From Jilunia laotingensis (lineage in GTDB: Bacteria; Bacteroidota; Bacteroidia; Bacteroidales; Bacteroidaceae): a stretch of DNA of 64,000 bases. Of the stretch, positions 7,940-17,800 are shown piece by piece (within the stretch, counting starts at the first letter, position 1; each line of letters begins with the position of its first letter). Below the pieces are notes generated by a model. The model was not told the DNA's origin. It ran no database searches and was given only the letters and a program-made list of their open reading frames with translations. The stretch is from NCBI RefSeq assembly GCF_014385165.1, contig NZ_JACRTF010000001.1, positions 2,418,001-2,482,000 on the forward strand. Reading direction: 5' to 3'. Position numbers and translations under genes: made by a program.

Positions 7940-9415
7940 ATGAAACTACCAGCTTCCTTTATAGCCTATACCCGAGCCTTGTTGGGCGATGATGAATTCG
8001 CGGAATTGTCCGCCTCCATGAGCGAGAACGCTCCCGTCAGTATTCGAATGAATGCCGCCAAGGCGGCCGTTCCCGGGCATTCCGTTCCTTGGTGCCGAAC
8101 CGGACGTTACCTTGACCAACGCCTCACGTTCACTTTCGACCCCTTGTTCCATGCCGGGTGTTACTACGTACAAGAAGCTTCCTCCATGTTCGTGGAGCAA
8201 GCATTGAAGCAATATCTCCCCGAAGAGCCGGTTGTGATGCTCGACCTTTGCGCTGCTCCCGGAGGCAAGTCCACCCATGCCCGGAGTTTGCTGCCCGAAG
8301 GCAGTTTGTTGGTATCCAATGAAGTGATCCGTAACCGTTCGCAGATACTTGCCGAGAACCTTACGAAATGGGGGCATCCCGGAGTAGTTGTGACCAATAA
8401 TGATCCGACAGACTTTGCCCCGCTTGAAGATTTCTTTGATGTGATTCTCACCGATGTGCCTTGTTCCGGTGAAGGGATGTTCCGTAAAGATCCGGTAGCT
8501 GTAGGAGAGTGGAGCCCGGAAAATGTGGAAATCTGTTGGCAGCGACAACAGCGCATCATAGCCGATATATGGCCCTGCTTGAAGCCGGGTGGCATCCTTA
8601 TCTATAGTACATGTACGTACAATACGAAAGAGGATGAAGAAAATCTGCAATGGATCTGTAACGAATTCGGTGCCGAGGTGCTTCCGTTGGAAATATCCTC
8701 CCAATGGGGGATTACCGGCAACCTTCTTGGCGGGGCAGACTTTCCCGTCTATCGCTTCCTGCCTCATAAGACCAAAGGGGAAGGCTTTTTCCTTGCACTC
8801 CTTCGCAAATCCGGTGAAGCCCCATCTTCATCCGATCACTACAAAGGTTCAAGCCGTGCAGTTCCGGTGAATGTGTCCCGTGGAGGCAAGCCGTCCCGTA
8901 AAAAAACATCGGCAGGCAAGGCGCAAATGTCCGTTCCTCAGATCACTAAAGAGCAGTTGGCAATCGTCAAAAGCTGGCTTGTCTCTCCTGAAGCGTATGA
9001 ACTGATCATTTCCGGTACGACCATCACCGCCTTTCCCAAGGAGCAGGTCGGAACCCTTTCAGGTTTACAGCAAACTCTGCGTATGGTGCAATCCGGCACT
9101 CCCTTGGCCGAGGTAAAAGGAAAAGACCTTATCCCTACCCATGCCCTTGCCATGAGCAATGTTCTGGAAAAAGGATCGTTTCCAACGGAAGAAATCACCT
9201 ACGAACAAGCGATCGCCTATCTACGGAAAGAAGCCATTTCTTTGTCCGAAACGACTCCCCGCGGTTATGTCCTGATCACATATAAATTCGTGCCTCTCGG
9301 ATTCGTGAAGAATATAGGCAACCGTGCCAATAACCTTTATCCTCAAGAGTGGCGTATCCGTAGTGGTTATCTGCCAGAGGAGGTGAAAGTACTTGAAGTG
9401 TCATCTGTACGGTGA
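7940..9415 (+). CDS. rRNA (cytosine-5-)-methyltransferase, RsmF/NOL1-NOP2-Sun family
   Basis: A 491-residue SAM-dependent enzyme. Motif I region DLCAAPGGKSTHA (about residue 100), catalytic/TCT-region motifs DVPCSGEGMFRKDP and YSTCTYNTKEDEENL, each with one of the two conserved cysteines used by RNA m5C methyltransferases. The C-terminal ~180 residues correspond to the RsmF-type PUA-like extension. A low-complexity basic linker (SRGGKPSRKKTSAGKAQ) separates the two halves. Likely modifies 16S rRNA; the exact cytosine cannot be told. The stop codon lies inside a hairpin. Confidence 0.92.
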   Translation: MKLPASFIAYTRALLGDDEFAELSASMSENAPVSIRMNAAKAAVPGHSVPWCRTGRYLDQRLTFTFDPLFHAGCYYVQEASSMFVEQALKQYLPEEPVVMLDLCAAPGGKSTHARSLLPEGSLLVSNEVIRNRSQILAENLTKWGHPGVVVTNNDPTDFAPLEDFFDVILTDVPCSGEGMFRKDPVAVGEWSPENVEICWQRQQRIIADIWPCLKPGGILIYSTCTYNTKEDEENLQWICNEFGAEVLPLEISSQWGITGNLLGGADFPVYRFLPHKTKGEGFFLALLRKSGEAPSSSDHYKGSSRAVPVNVSRGGKPSRKKTSAGKAQMSVPQITKEQLAIVKSWLVSPEAYELIISGTTITAFPKEQVGTLSGLQQTLRMVQSGTPLAEVKGKDLIPTHALAMSNVLEKGSFPTEEITYEQAIAYLRKEAISLSETTPRGYVLITYKFVPLGFVKNIGNRANNLYPQEWRIRSGYLPEEVKVLEVSSVR

Positions 9416-9421
9416 CACTTC
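9395..9421 (+). other. hairpin overlapping the methyltransferase stop codon
   Basis: Perfect 9-bp inverted repeat GAAGTGTCA (9395-9403) and TGACACTTC (9413-9421); the TGA of the right arm is the stop codon. It has no T tract. Confidence 0.6.
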
Positions 9422-9454
9422 ACCATTTCCCGGTATTTTATTCGTAACCAATAG

Positions 9455-9500
9455 AACCTGCCAAACCTCTTAACAATGCTCAAATTGGCAGGTTGTTTTT
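9455..9500 (+). terminator. rho-independent terminator after the methyltransferase gene
   Basis: AACCTGCCAA (9455-9464) pairs perfectly with TTGGCAGGTT (9485-9494), followed by GTTTTT. Confidence 0.85.
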
Positions 9501-9916
9501 AAATCACCTTTCGAAAGTGCATCAGGTTTGACGTTAATAATAGTAAATGTCAACGATAATTCCCTCCCTACGTTTGCTTTATTATTAATTATTACATATA
9601 TTTGAAGAATTTAATTAAAAGGAACGATGGGTGCCTTTGTTTAAAAATCTTATTTATACTAATAAACCAGACTGCTGCCCGAGTAAACTCTGTCTAATGC
9701 TCTATTTATTGCCCTTTAAAGGTAAAGGGTATAATTCTTGGTTACTTACTCATTTAATGATCTCTAATCAAAAAAAGTATTTCGTGCGATCTTATTTTTG
9801 GATATATAAGCTCTTTTTTCCTTAAGACGAAATTGTAACTATTCAAGGAATAGGGATTTAATATGCTTTGAATAAAGGTCGAAATTGTTAAGCTATCAAT
9901 TCAAATTTTAATTATT
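9501..9916. other. AT-rich intergenic stretch
   Basis: About 415 bases of clearly higher A+T content than the upstream gene. A 64-codon open frame at 9631-9825 has no recognisable features and I regard it as chance. It marks the start of an A+T-rich island that extends to about 13.3 kb. Confidence 0.5.
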
Positions 9917-10438
9917 ATGAGAAAAGTGAAGGTTTTAACGCTGTTATGCGCTATTTTTCTACTTGGTATGGAAACCAGTAGTTGTGAAAATGACAATGAA
10001 CCGTTTGGCATCGTAGAGCTAATACAGTCTACTATGACTATGAATTTATCACGGAGTTTGGATTTACCATGTGTGGTGTGTTCTGTTGAAGAATTGGAAG
10101 ATTGTAAGGCCGAATCCCCGGATGCTGAGGGGGAGGAAGGCTGGGAATATTTGCGGAGCATTGATTATTCACGATACATGGTTATTTTTATACAAGAGCC
10201 ATATCAAGCCCAAAATAAGCAATATCGCTTTTCCGAGACTGAAAATGGTAATTCTTTGTTGGAACATTCTTATTCTATAAAGGGCAAAAAGGAAACGTTT
10301 GGGATTATAGATGGTATCGGTCCGGGAGTAGGGGTAGTAGTAAATAAAAAAGATAAAGGTGAAATTGAGTACAAATGTGTTAAGACAACCACATCTATTT
10401 GCCATTCTCCTGATTATATTATTATGTGTAGAAAATAA
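9917..10438 (+). CDS. putative lipoprotein of unknown function
   Basis: A 173-residue protein with a lipoprotein-type signal (MRKVKVLTLLCAIFLLGMETSSC, Cys 23, followed by ENDNE). The mature part has several cysteines (PCVVCSVEELEDC, YKCVKTTTSICH, IIMCRK), which suggests disulphides in the periplasm or at the surface. A polyglycine-like loop IDGIGPGVGVVV sits near the C-terminus. No family recognised. It lies 67 bases before the subtilisin-like gene on the same strand and in the same A+T-rich stretch; co-transcription and a role with the protease (for example as inhibitor or partner) are possible but not shown. Confidence 0.7.
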   Translation: MRKVKVLTLLCAIFLLGMETSSCENDNEPFGIVELIQSTMTMNLSRSLDLPCVVCSVEELEDCKAESPDAEGEEGWEYLRSIDYSRYMVIFIQEPYQAQNKQYRFSETENGNSLLEHSYSIKGKKETFGIIDGIGPGVGVVVNKKDKGEIEYKCVKTTTSICHSPDYIIMCRK

Positions 10439-10505
10439 TGCTGCAATATAAATTGCTGCATTTGCTTGTTATTGATTAACGCTATTTTATTTTAATATTA
10501 AAATT

Positions 10506-13323
10506 ATGATGAAAACGACAAAAATATTAAAACTGTTTCTTCTACTTAGTGTAGGGATAGTTGCAGGGTGTAATAATGAGGATGACATACATTTCTCAAC
10601 CTGCTATTCAGTAGGAACTGATGGAACTGATGGGGAACTTTGTTACGAGTTGGTAGATACCTTGGGATACGTTCGTTTTACGGAACAAGCAACGATAGAA
10701 GCTAAAGAGCGCTTTTTACAAGAACATTATTCCTCGCTGAGTTTCGTCATGGATTGTAGATCGGGATCTTTCTCTTTCGTTAAAATCAAAGGATTAGCCG
10801 AATTGTCCGCTTTGGAGAGTCGAGAGGAAATAGCGGAAGCTTTTCCAGTGTATTGCGATGATAAGAAATCAATACATGCTTTGTATGGTATGCTATTTGT
10901 AAATACTGATGGAAGTATAAAGATAGAAGAACTACTTGACCATTTAGAGATCAAAAACAGAGAAATAAGAACAGAACCTAGTGCCAGTGGTATCGGCTAC
11001 TTTCATCGAATTCTGATTTCGAATCCGGACTGCATCGGGGTTTGTAATTTATTGGCAAAACAATCAGGAGTAACTTGTGCTGAGCCTGATTTCATGCGTT
11101 TTGTTGAAAAAAGTTCTACATCTTCTCAATGGCCTTTGGAAAGTACAGAAGGGAGTGGTATTTTTGCTAAAGAAGCCTGGACAATAAGTAAGGGATCACC
11201 GGATATAAAGATTGCTGTATTGGATGATGGTGTAGAACTCACCCATTCAGATCTTAAAGCGAATCTTCTAAAGGGGTTTAATGCGGTAACGGACAATGTA
11301 ACGGGCACTAATGGCGCTCCAAAACCCGGAGATACGCACGGAACCAAGTGTAGCGGAATCATTGCAGCAGTGGATAATAATCAAGGAATCACAGGAGTGG
11401 CTCCCCATTGCAAAATCATACCTATACGTATTTTTTTATGATCGATATATTAATATAGCTTCCACTGTGGAAAATGATGATTGGACTATTGAAGGTTTGA
11501 AATATGCGGAAAGAATGGGAGCCGACATTATCAACTGTTCTTGGGGAAACGATAAGTCACATGATGCAAAATTGACAACTCAAATCAACAAGATGGCTAC
11601 TCAAGGCCGTGACGGAAGAGGGTGTATTATCGTAGCGTCCTCCGGAAATTCCAATTCCACCACCTTAAATTATCCAGCTTCTCTGCCCAATGTAATTTCT
11701 GTAGGAGCTTCTTGGCAAAACGGGGCACGGTGGGAAGATTCCAATTATGGCAGTGATCTGGATTTGGTAGCCCCGGGAGTACAAATCTACACCACGACGC
11801 AAAATAACGATTATGAGAATTTTACCGGGACATCCGCTTCCACCCCTCATGTATCCGGAGTAGCGGCCTTAATGCTGTCCGTTAATCCTAACTTGACACG
11901 AACCCAACTGAAGAAAATACTATGCCAGACTTGCCAAAAGCCAAGCCGACATACTTTTTCTACTAACGGGACTTACGGAAAGTGGAATGATCAAGTGGGA
12001 TATGGCATAGTGGATGCATATGATGCGCTGAGAATGATACAATTCCAAAAATCAACACTTGTTGAAAATGATCCCTATACTTATATGATTAACAACTTGC
12101 CTCGTAAAGCAAGGGTAGTGTGGAGTTCTTCTTCATCTGACTTCACTCTGACTAATCCAGCCGACTCGGTGGCAAGGATATTGACCAGGGATTGTGGAAA
12201 ATCTACTACGCTGACTGCTAAAGTATGCTATGATGATGTATTGATCAAGCAATTTACCAAAAACATATCTTCTGTACTGGATGTTGAAGGCAGTGGTCAT
12301 ATCTCCTGTTGCGGTCTTAAAGCTCACCGTATCGGGTACCTCCCTTATGGAGCTACCTTCAGTTGGAATGTTTCGGACAATGTGGATATCGATTCCCAAA
12401 AAGGGGATTCCATCCGGGTCAGCACGGTAAAAGGGACTTCTTTCGGATATTGGATCGAAGCGGTGGTACATGCTAATGGAAAAACGTACGCAAAAAGAAA
12501 AACTTTGCTTCTTCGGGAAAAGGAAAAGGTGGACATGGAATTCCTGTCGGACAGCAGAGGACCTAATGGAAGTAAGAGATTTGCGATTTATGCGGATCCG
12601 ATAGACAATAATGGTCGAAGCATGAGAGATATTCCCGAAGAAACAATCGTATATTGGAGATGCCGGCGCTCTCCGGACTCTAAGACAGAAACAGATGCAA
12701 TTTTGGAATCTGAAGACTTGATAACGAATTCATCACTGATAAAAGTACCCTCGTGTATGAAATCATCGACAATTCGTGACTCCATATCCATTCAACCTAG
12801 TACCTTTTCTGTTTATCCGGTTGATCCGCCAGTCGATCCTTTTCCTCCGGTAAAGCCTTGGGATACGGATGATATAGATGTTACAAAAATAGATTCCCCG
12901 CACCGTTTGAAGGTGACATTGCCCAACGATAATTATATAGGAATAGTGACGTGTTCGGTATTTAGTCAATGTACCAAGACTACATCGTTAAACTACATGG
13001 TCGATAAGAATGGAATTTCGGCTTATAAAGATGAAGGTATGTCACCCTTTCTTTATTCTACTCCTCCTTACAGGGTGACATCTTCCAACCCTACAAGCGA
13101 CTTCGTATCTATCCGCAAAGTGGATATGGAAGAGAATAGTTCTTCACTGCACGAGGTAAAGCTTATGCTATATAACGATTACGGTCTTGTCCGTACGGTT
13201 AACGGTACTTCGGAAGAAGAAATTTTGCAGATGAATATTTCCGACCTGCCCAAAGGAACCTACTATCTGAATGTAGTGACGGGAAATGATATCATAAAGC
13301 AAGTGGTTCGTATTGAACATTAA
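10506..13323 (+). pseudogene. subtilisin-like (S8) serine protease gene split by a +1 frameshift
   Basis: Two frames join into one ~938-residue S8 protease if one T is removed from the T7 run at 11431-11437. The first part (10506-11441) holds a lipobox (SVGIVAGC, Cys 22), a prodomain, the catalytic Asp in AVLDDGVELTHSDL (residue 240 or 241) and the catalytic His in DTHGTKCSGIIAA (residue 278). The second part holds the oxyanion/Asn region (IIVASSGNSN) and the catalytic Ser in GTSASTPHVSGVAALML (about residue 443 after correction), then beta-rich repeats and a C-terminal domain ending LPKGTYYLNVVTGNDIIKQ, like a type IX secretion sorting tail. The shift lies just after PHCKIIPIRIF. Otherwise the gene is intact, so this may be recent, a phase-variable slip, or a sequencing error. 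Confidence 0.85.
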
Positions 13324-13404
13324 GGAGTGGTGTGAAGAATAAAAGGGGCTTCGGATGTTTATTGCGGAAGCTTATAGTGTAGCTTGCGATTGTATCGAAA
13401 CACA

Positions 13405-13467
13405 AAACTTCCCCCGGCTGCTATTGACGTGCATGAACTACATTTCAATAGCTGCCGGGGGAAGTTT
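13405..13467. terminator. long bidirectional hairpin between convergent genes
   Basis: Arms of 23 bp (13405-13427 and 13445-13467) with a single mismatch, starting AAACTTCCCCCGGC, and a 17-nt loop. It sits between the convergent protease and TolC-like genes, so a bidirectional terminator is the simplest reading, although no clear T tract follows on the plus strand. Confidence 0.7.
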
Positions 13468-13515
13468 CAATTATTTAGGATATGAAGTGGGGGATCAGCT
13501 GCAAAGTTCAAAAAC

Positions 13516-14694
13516 TTATAACTGATTCTTATAAATCTTCGCCATCGCCTTTTGGTATTGGTTTTCCAGTTGCAGATAATTCTGCTTGCTTTGGTAGACC
13601 ACGGATACTTCAACGAAGTACTCTATCATGCTGATTTGGCCTCCTGTAAGTGCCTGTTTCAATAATGCCAAGTCCTGTTGGGCTTGGAAGGTCTGTTCGT
13701 ATTCGTTCATTGAAGTCCGTAACGTTTGTGCTTCACGGTAAAGCTGTGCTATCTCCGATTCGGCACGCATGGTGGCACTTTCCCTTAGATAGTCGGTATT
13801 CAGGGATTGTGCTTTCGCTATCTTCACTTTGCTCTTGTTCTCGAAAATGGGGAAGGAGAATCCCACGACCACTCCATTGAATGGCGTGCCTGTTTCCGTA
13901 TTCCTTCGGTAGCCCAGTTCCAGTTTCGGTAGCCAGCCTTGCTTGTTGACACCTATCTGTTTGCGGGCCGCTGCGCTCTCGCTGGCAAGTGCCTGTAGGG
14001 TCGGGTCGGCAGCAAGGACTTCCGTTTTGAGCCTTTGGTAGTCCGAAGGGAAGATGACAGCCGGGTAGGCGTCCTCTTCGAATACGACGGGGATGTTGCC
14101 GTTGAGTGTGGTCAGCTCCTGAAGCTTATTGCGCAGAGCAGTCTCATTCAAGGTTGCTTCCGTTTTTACGTTTAATAGTTCAAGGTTTATCTTATTGGTT
14201 TCGATGACATTGGCATCTCCCGTCATCAAGCGTCTCTTGTACATTGCGGCAAGTTCCTCCGCGTTACGCAAACGCTCCTGTAGGATTTGTTGCTGTTGGC
14301 GAAGCATGATAAGATCCAGGCATGCCTCTTTTGCTTGTAGCAAAATGCCTTGGCGGAAAGCGCTGGCTTGTCCGTCGAAGGTGGTGCTTTTCAGTCGGTT
14401 CAACTTTGCCCGGCTGGCGTAGAGGGTAGGGAAGTCAAAGCTTTGCGAGATAACCAGTTCCCCGATCGTCTCGTTCTTGTCTTTAGCTCCCCAGAGGTGG
14501 GCATAAGACAAGGTGGGATCAGCAAGGTTGTTGTCCGTTTTTGCTTCCATCTTTTGTGAAGAGATGAGTTGCGAGTTCGCCTGCAAATCTTTATTGTTCG
14601 ATTCGACGTTGCGAAGCACCTGCTCTATGCTGTTTTGAGCCTTTACTCCTGCGAAAAGGAGGAGTGTGGCGGTCAATATCGTTATTCGTTTCAT
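13516..14694 (-). CDS. TolC/CzcC-type outer-membrane channel of a metal efflux pump
   Basis: A 392-residue outer-membrane efflux protein: signal peptide (MKRITILTATLLLFAGVKA), two TolC-like repeats rich in long amphipathic helices (e.g. LRQQQQILQERLRNAEELAAMYKRR, QTLRTSMNEYEQTFQAQQDLALLKQALTGGQISMIEYF). It forms the exit duct for the RND pump encoded just upstream. It is shorter than classical TolC, as CzcC-like members are. It is the last gene of the operon, separated from czcA by 192 bases that contain a 22-bp repeat array. Confidence 0.9.
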   Translation of the reverse strand: MKRITILTATLLLFAGVKAQNSIEQVLRNVESNNKDLQANSQLISSQKMEAKTDNNLADPTLSYAHLWGAKDKNETIGELVISQSFDFPTLYASRAKLNRLKSTTFDGQASAFRQGILLQAKEACLDLIMLRQQQQILQERLRNAEELAAMYKRRLMTGDANVIETNKINLELLNVKTEATLNETALRNKLQELTTLNGNIPVVFEEDAYPAVIFPSDYQRLKTEVLAADPTLQALASESAAARKQIGVNKQGWLPKLELGYRRNTETGTPFNGVVVGFSFPIFENKSKVKIAKAQSLNTDYLRESATMRAESEIAQLYREAQTLRTSMNEYEQTFQAQQDLALLKQALTGGQISMIEYFVEVSVVYQSKQNYLQLENQYQKAMAKIYKNQL

Positions 14695-14776
14695 TTCTCT
14701 TTATGATTCGTTCGTTTAATTAAGTTTATACCTCATTTCCAGAGTTACTATACTCGGTTCGACAGCTATCTATTTC

Positions 14777-14864
14777 CAGCGTGTTGATCATTAATATTCA
14801 TCACGCTGGCCATTAAAGATCAACACGCTGGGTATTAATGTCCAATTCGATGACTATTAACACC
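14777..14864. repeat. 22-bp phased tandem array D (4 units, different core)
   Basis: Four contiguous 22-bp units at 14777, 14799, 14821 and 14843. Cores are CAGCGTG (unit 1) and CACGCTG (units 2 and 3), again complementary to each other; units 1-4 share an ATTAA-type second half. CCAGCGTGTTGATC (14776-14789) pairs perfectly over 14 bp with GATCAACACGCTGG (14818-14831). A weaker fifth unit (14755-14776) may precede. It lies inside the metal-efflux operon, 22 bases after the czcA-like stop and before the czcC-like start. Confidence 0.8.
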
Positions 14865-14886
14865 CTGCAAAGGGGCTTCAAACCTG

Positions 14887-17800
14887 CTATTCATCGCTTG
14901 GTGTACTTTCCTCCGCGGAAAGCGGAAGATCACGAGGATGCATCATGAGATAAACAATCGGAATGATGAATCCGTTCAGGAAAGTGGAAGTGAGCAGACC
15001 GCCCAGGATAACTTTCGCCATCGGACTCTGTATCTCGTTCCCCGGAAGGTCACCGCTAAGAGACAGCGGTATCAAAGCCATAGCACTGGAAAGTGCGGTC
15101 ATCAGGATCGGGTTCAACCGGTCGAGTGAGCCTTGGATGACGCTGTCGTAAACGTTCAACCCCTCTTCCTGTTGCAGATGGTTGTAATGGCTGATGAGCA
15201 GCATTCCGTTCCGGGTTGCAATTCCGAATAGCGAAATGAATCCGATGATCGCAGGAATACTGACTTCTCCGGTGGTGACGACCAGTGCGAACACTCCCCC
15301 GATCAGTGCCAACGGCAGATTGATAAGGATGACCGCTGATTCTTTCACGCTGCGGAACTCATGATAGAGTAGCAGGAAAATAACGATGATACTCATAAAC
15401 GATGTCAACGCCAAGGTGCGGCTGGCGGCCTGTTCGCTTTCAAACTGTCCACCATATTCGATGTGATACCCTTCCGGCAGTTTCACGGAAGAATCTATCT
15501 TCTCCTGGATGTCGTTCACCACACTGCGCAGGTCACGGTCGGCTACGTTGGCCGATATCACGATCTTCCGTTTCACGTTCTCCCGGCTGATCGTATTCGG
15601 CCCCATGGCGGAAACCACCTCTGCCACATAGCTCAAAGGCACTTTCTTGCCATCCGATGTATCGACCATCAGGTTGCGTATCTTCTCCGCTTCGTCCCGG
15701 AAGCTATCCTTTACTTTAACGATCAGGTCGAACGCTTTTCCTTTTTCATATACCTGTGAGATGACTTCCCCTGCCAATGCCACGTTGATATATTCCGAGA
15801 ATTGCGGCAAGGTGATGCCATATTTGGCGAGCATCTCACGTTTCGGTGTGATTTTGAGCTGTGGGCGTTCAATCTGCTGCTCCACGTTCAGGTCGGCAAT
15901 GCCCGGAATCCCTTCGATCGCTTCTTTTATTTCGTTGCCTAAAGTGAACATCCGGTTCAGGTCGTCCCCGAAAAGTTTGATGGCGATGTTGGCTTTCGTA
16001 CCCGACAGCATGGCATCGATACGATGGCTGATCGGCTGTCCGATTTCGATGTTTGCTCCGGTGATGGTTCCGAGTTTCTCCCGTACTTCGGCAACCAGTT
16101 CGCTTCTTGAACGGTCTTTCAGCTGAAACGGTGCTTCGATCTCCGAAGTATTTACGCCAAGGGCGTGTTCGTCCAATTCCGCACGTCCTGTTTTGCGTGC
16201 CACGGTCTGTATCTCGGGGATGCTTAGCAAAAGCATTTCCGCCCGGTGCCCCATTTTGTCGCTTTCTTCCAGTGAGATGCCCGGCAGAGAAGAGATGTTG
16301 ATGGTGAACGAGCCTTCATTGAAAGGCGGCAGGAAAGAACGTCCCAAAGTGAAGAAGAAGCCCAATGCCACGATGAACAAGGCGATGGTTCCTCCCAATG
16401 TGATCCGTTTGTGGCGGATCACCCATACGAGGGTTTTGGAGTAGATTCCTTTCAGCCAACGGGCAACCGGAGCTTCTCCGTTTTTCCCGGAGGAGGAATT
16501 TTCTGTCTTCTTGCCCTTCAGCAGATAAGAACAGAGAACCGGAGTTAACGTCAGTGCCACCACCGTGGAGGCAAACAGTGCCACGATGAAAGCAATGCCC
16601 AGCGGAACTAACATGCGTCCTTCCATTCCTGTCAGGAAGAAAAGCGGTACGAAACTCACTACTATGATCAGTGTCGAGTTCAAGATAGGCATACGTACCT
16701 CTTTGGAAGCATTGAATACGACCTCGATGACCGAAAGCCTTTCACTGTCTGGTTTCAGGCGATTCTCCCGCAGACGCTTATACACATTTTCCACATCCAC
16801 GATGGCGTCGTCTACCAATGATCCGATGGCTATTGCCATACCGCCAAGGCTCATCGTATTGATGGTCATTCCCATATAATGCAATGTCAGTATGGAAACG
16901 ATCAGTGAGATGGGCAGTGTAACCAGTGAGATGATAGTTGTCCTGACATTGGCAAGGAACAGGAAGAGGACAATCACCACGAAGATACCTCCTTCGAACA
17001 GCGACTTTTTCACGTTTCCGATGGAACTTTCAATGAAACGGCTTTGTCGGAAGATGTCCGTGGACACCTTTACATCTGCCGGTAAGTTCTTTTGCAAGTC
17101 CTGAAGTGCAGCCTCTAATTGGGCAGTCAGGTCAAGCGTACTGGTAGCAGGTTGTTTGGTAACGGTCATCAGCACGGCAGGTTTGCCGCGTTCGGAAGCT
17201 GTTCCCAGCTTTGGAGCTTTCGGACCTATGGCCACATCCGCTATGTCTTCGAGCAAGACGGGCACACCGTTAATGCTCTTCACCGCTGCATTGCCCAGCT
17301 GGTCTACTTTGTCGGTGGAAAGCACCCCACGCACAATGTACTCGTTGCCATATTCATAAAGCACGCCTCCGTTAGCGTTGAGGTTCATGTCTTGGGTGAC
17401 AGCCATCACTTCGCCCATAGACACTCCGTAATGGCGCATCCTTTCCGGGTCGAGTTGTATCTGGTACTCCTTCAAGTCGCCACCCAGTACGGCAACCTGT
17501 GCCACACCTCCCGTTGAGAGCAGGCGCGGACGGATCGTCCAATCGGCAATGGTGCGCAGGTCGAGCATGGAAGTGGAATCGGCCGTGAGTCCGATGATCA
17601 GCATCTCACCCAAAATGGATGATTGCGGTCCCAATGTCGGTTTTCCTACATTGGAAGGAAGTGATTCGTTGACTACTGCGAGCTTTTCCGAAACGATTTG
17701 CCGAGCCAGATAAACATCTGTCCCCCAATCGAATTCTACCCAGACAACGGAAAATCCGTTGGTGGAAGACGAACGTACGCGGCGTACTCCCGTAGCACCG

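Noticed and set aside
7946-8767. 273-codon minus-strand frame opposite the rRNA methyltransferase gene
   Set aside because: Antisense shadow of a conserved gene with no recognisable domain, signal or start context.
9631-9825. 64-codon plus-strand frame before the lipoprotein gene
   Set aside because: No signal peptide pattern of use, no family resemblance, very A+T-rich spacer; chance frame.
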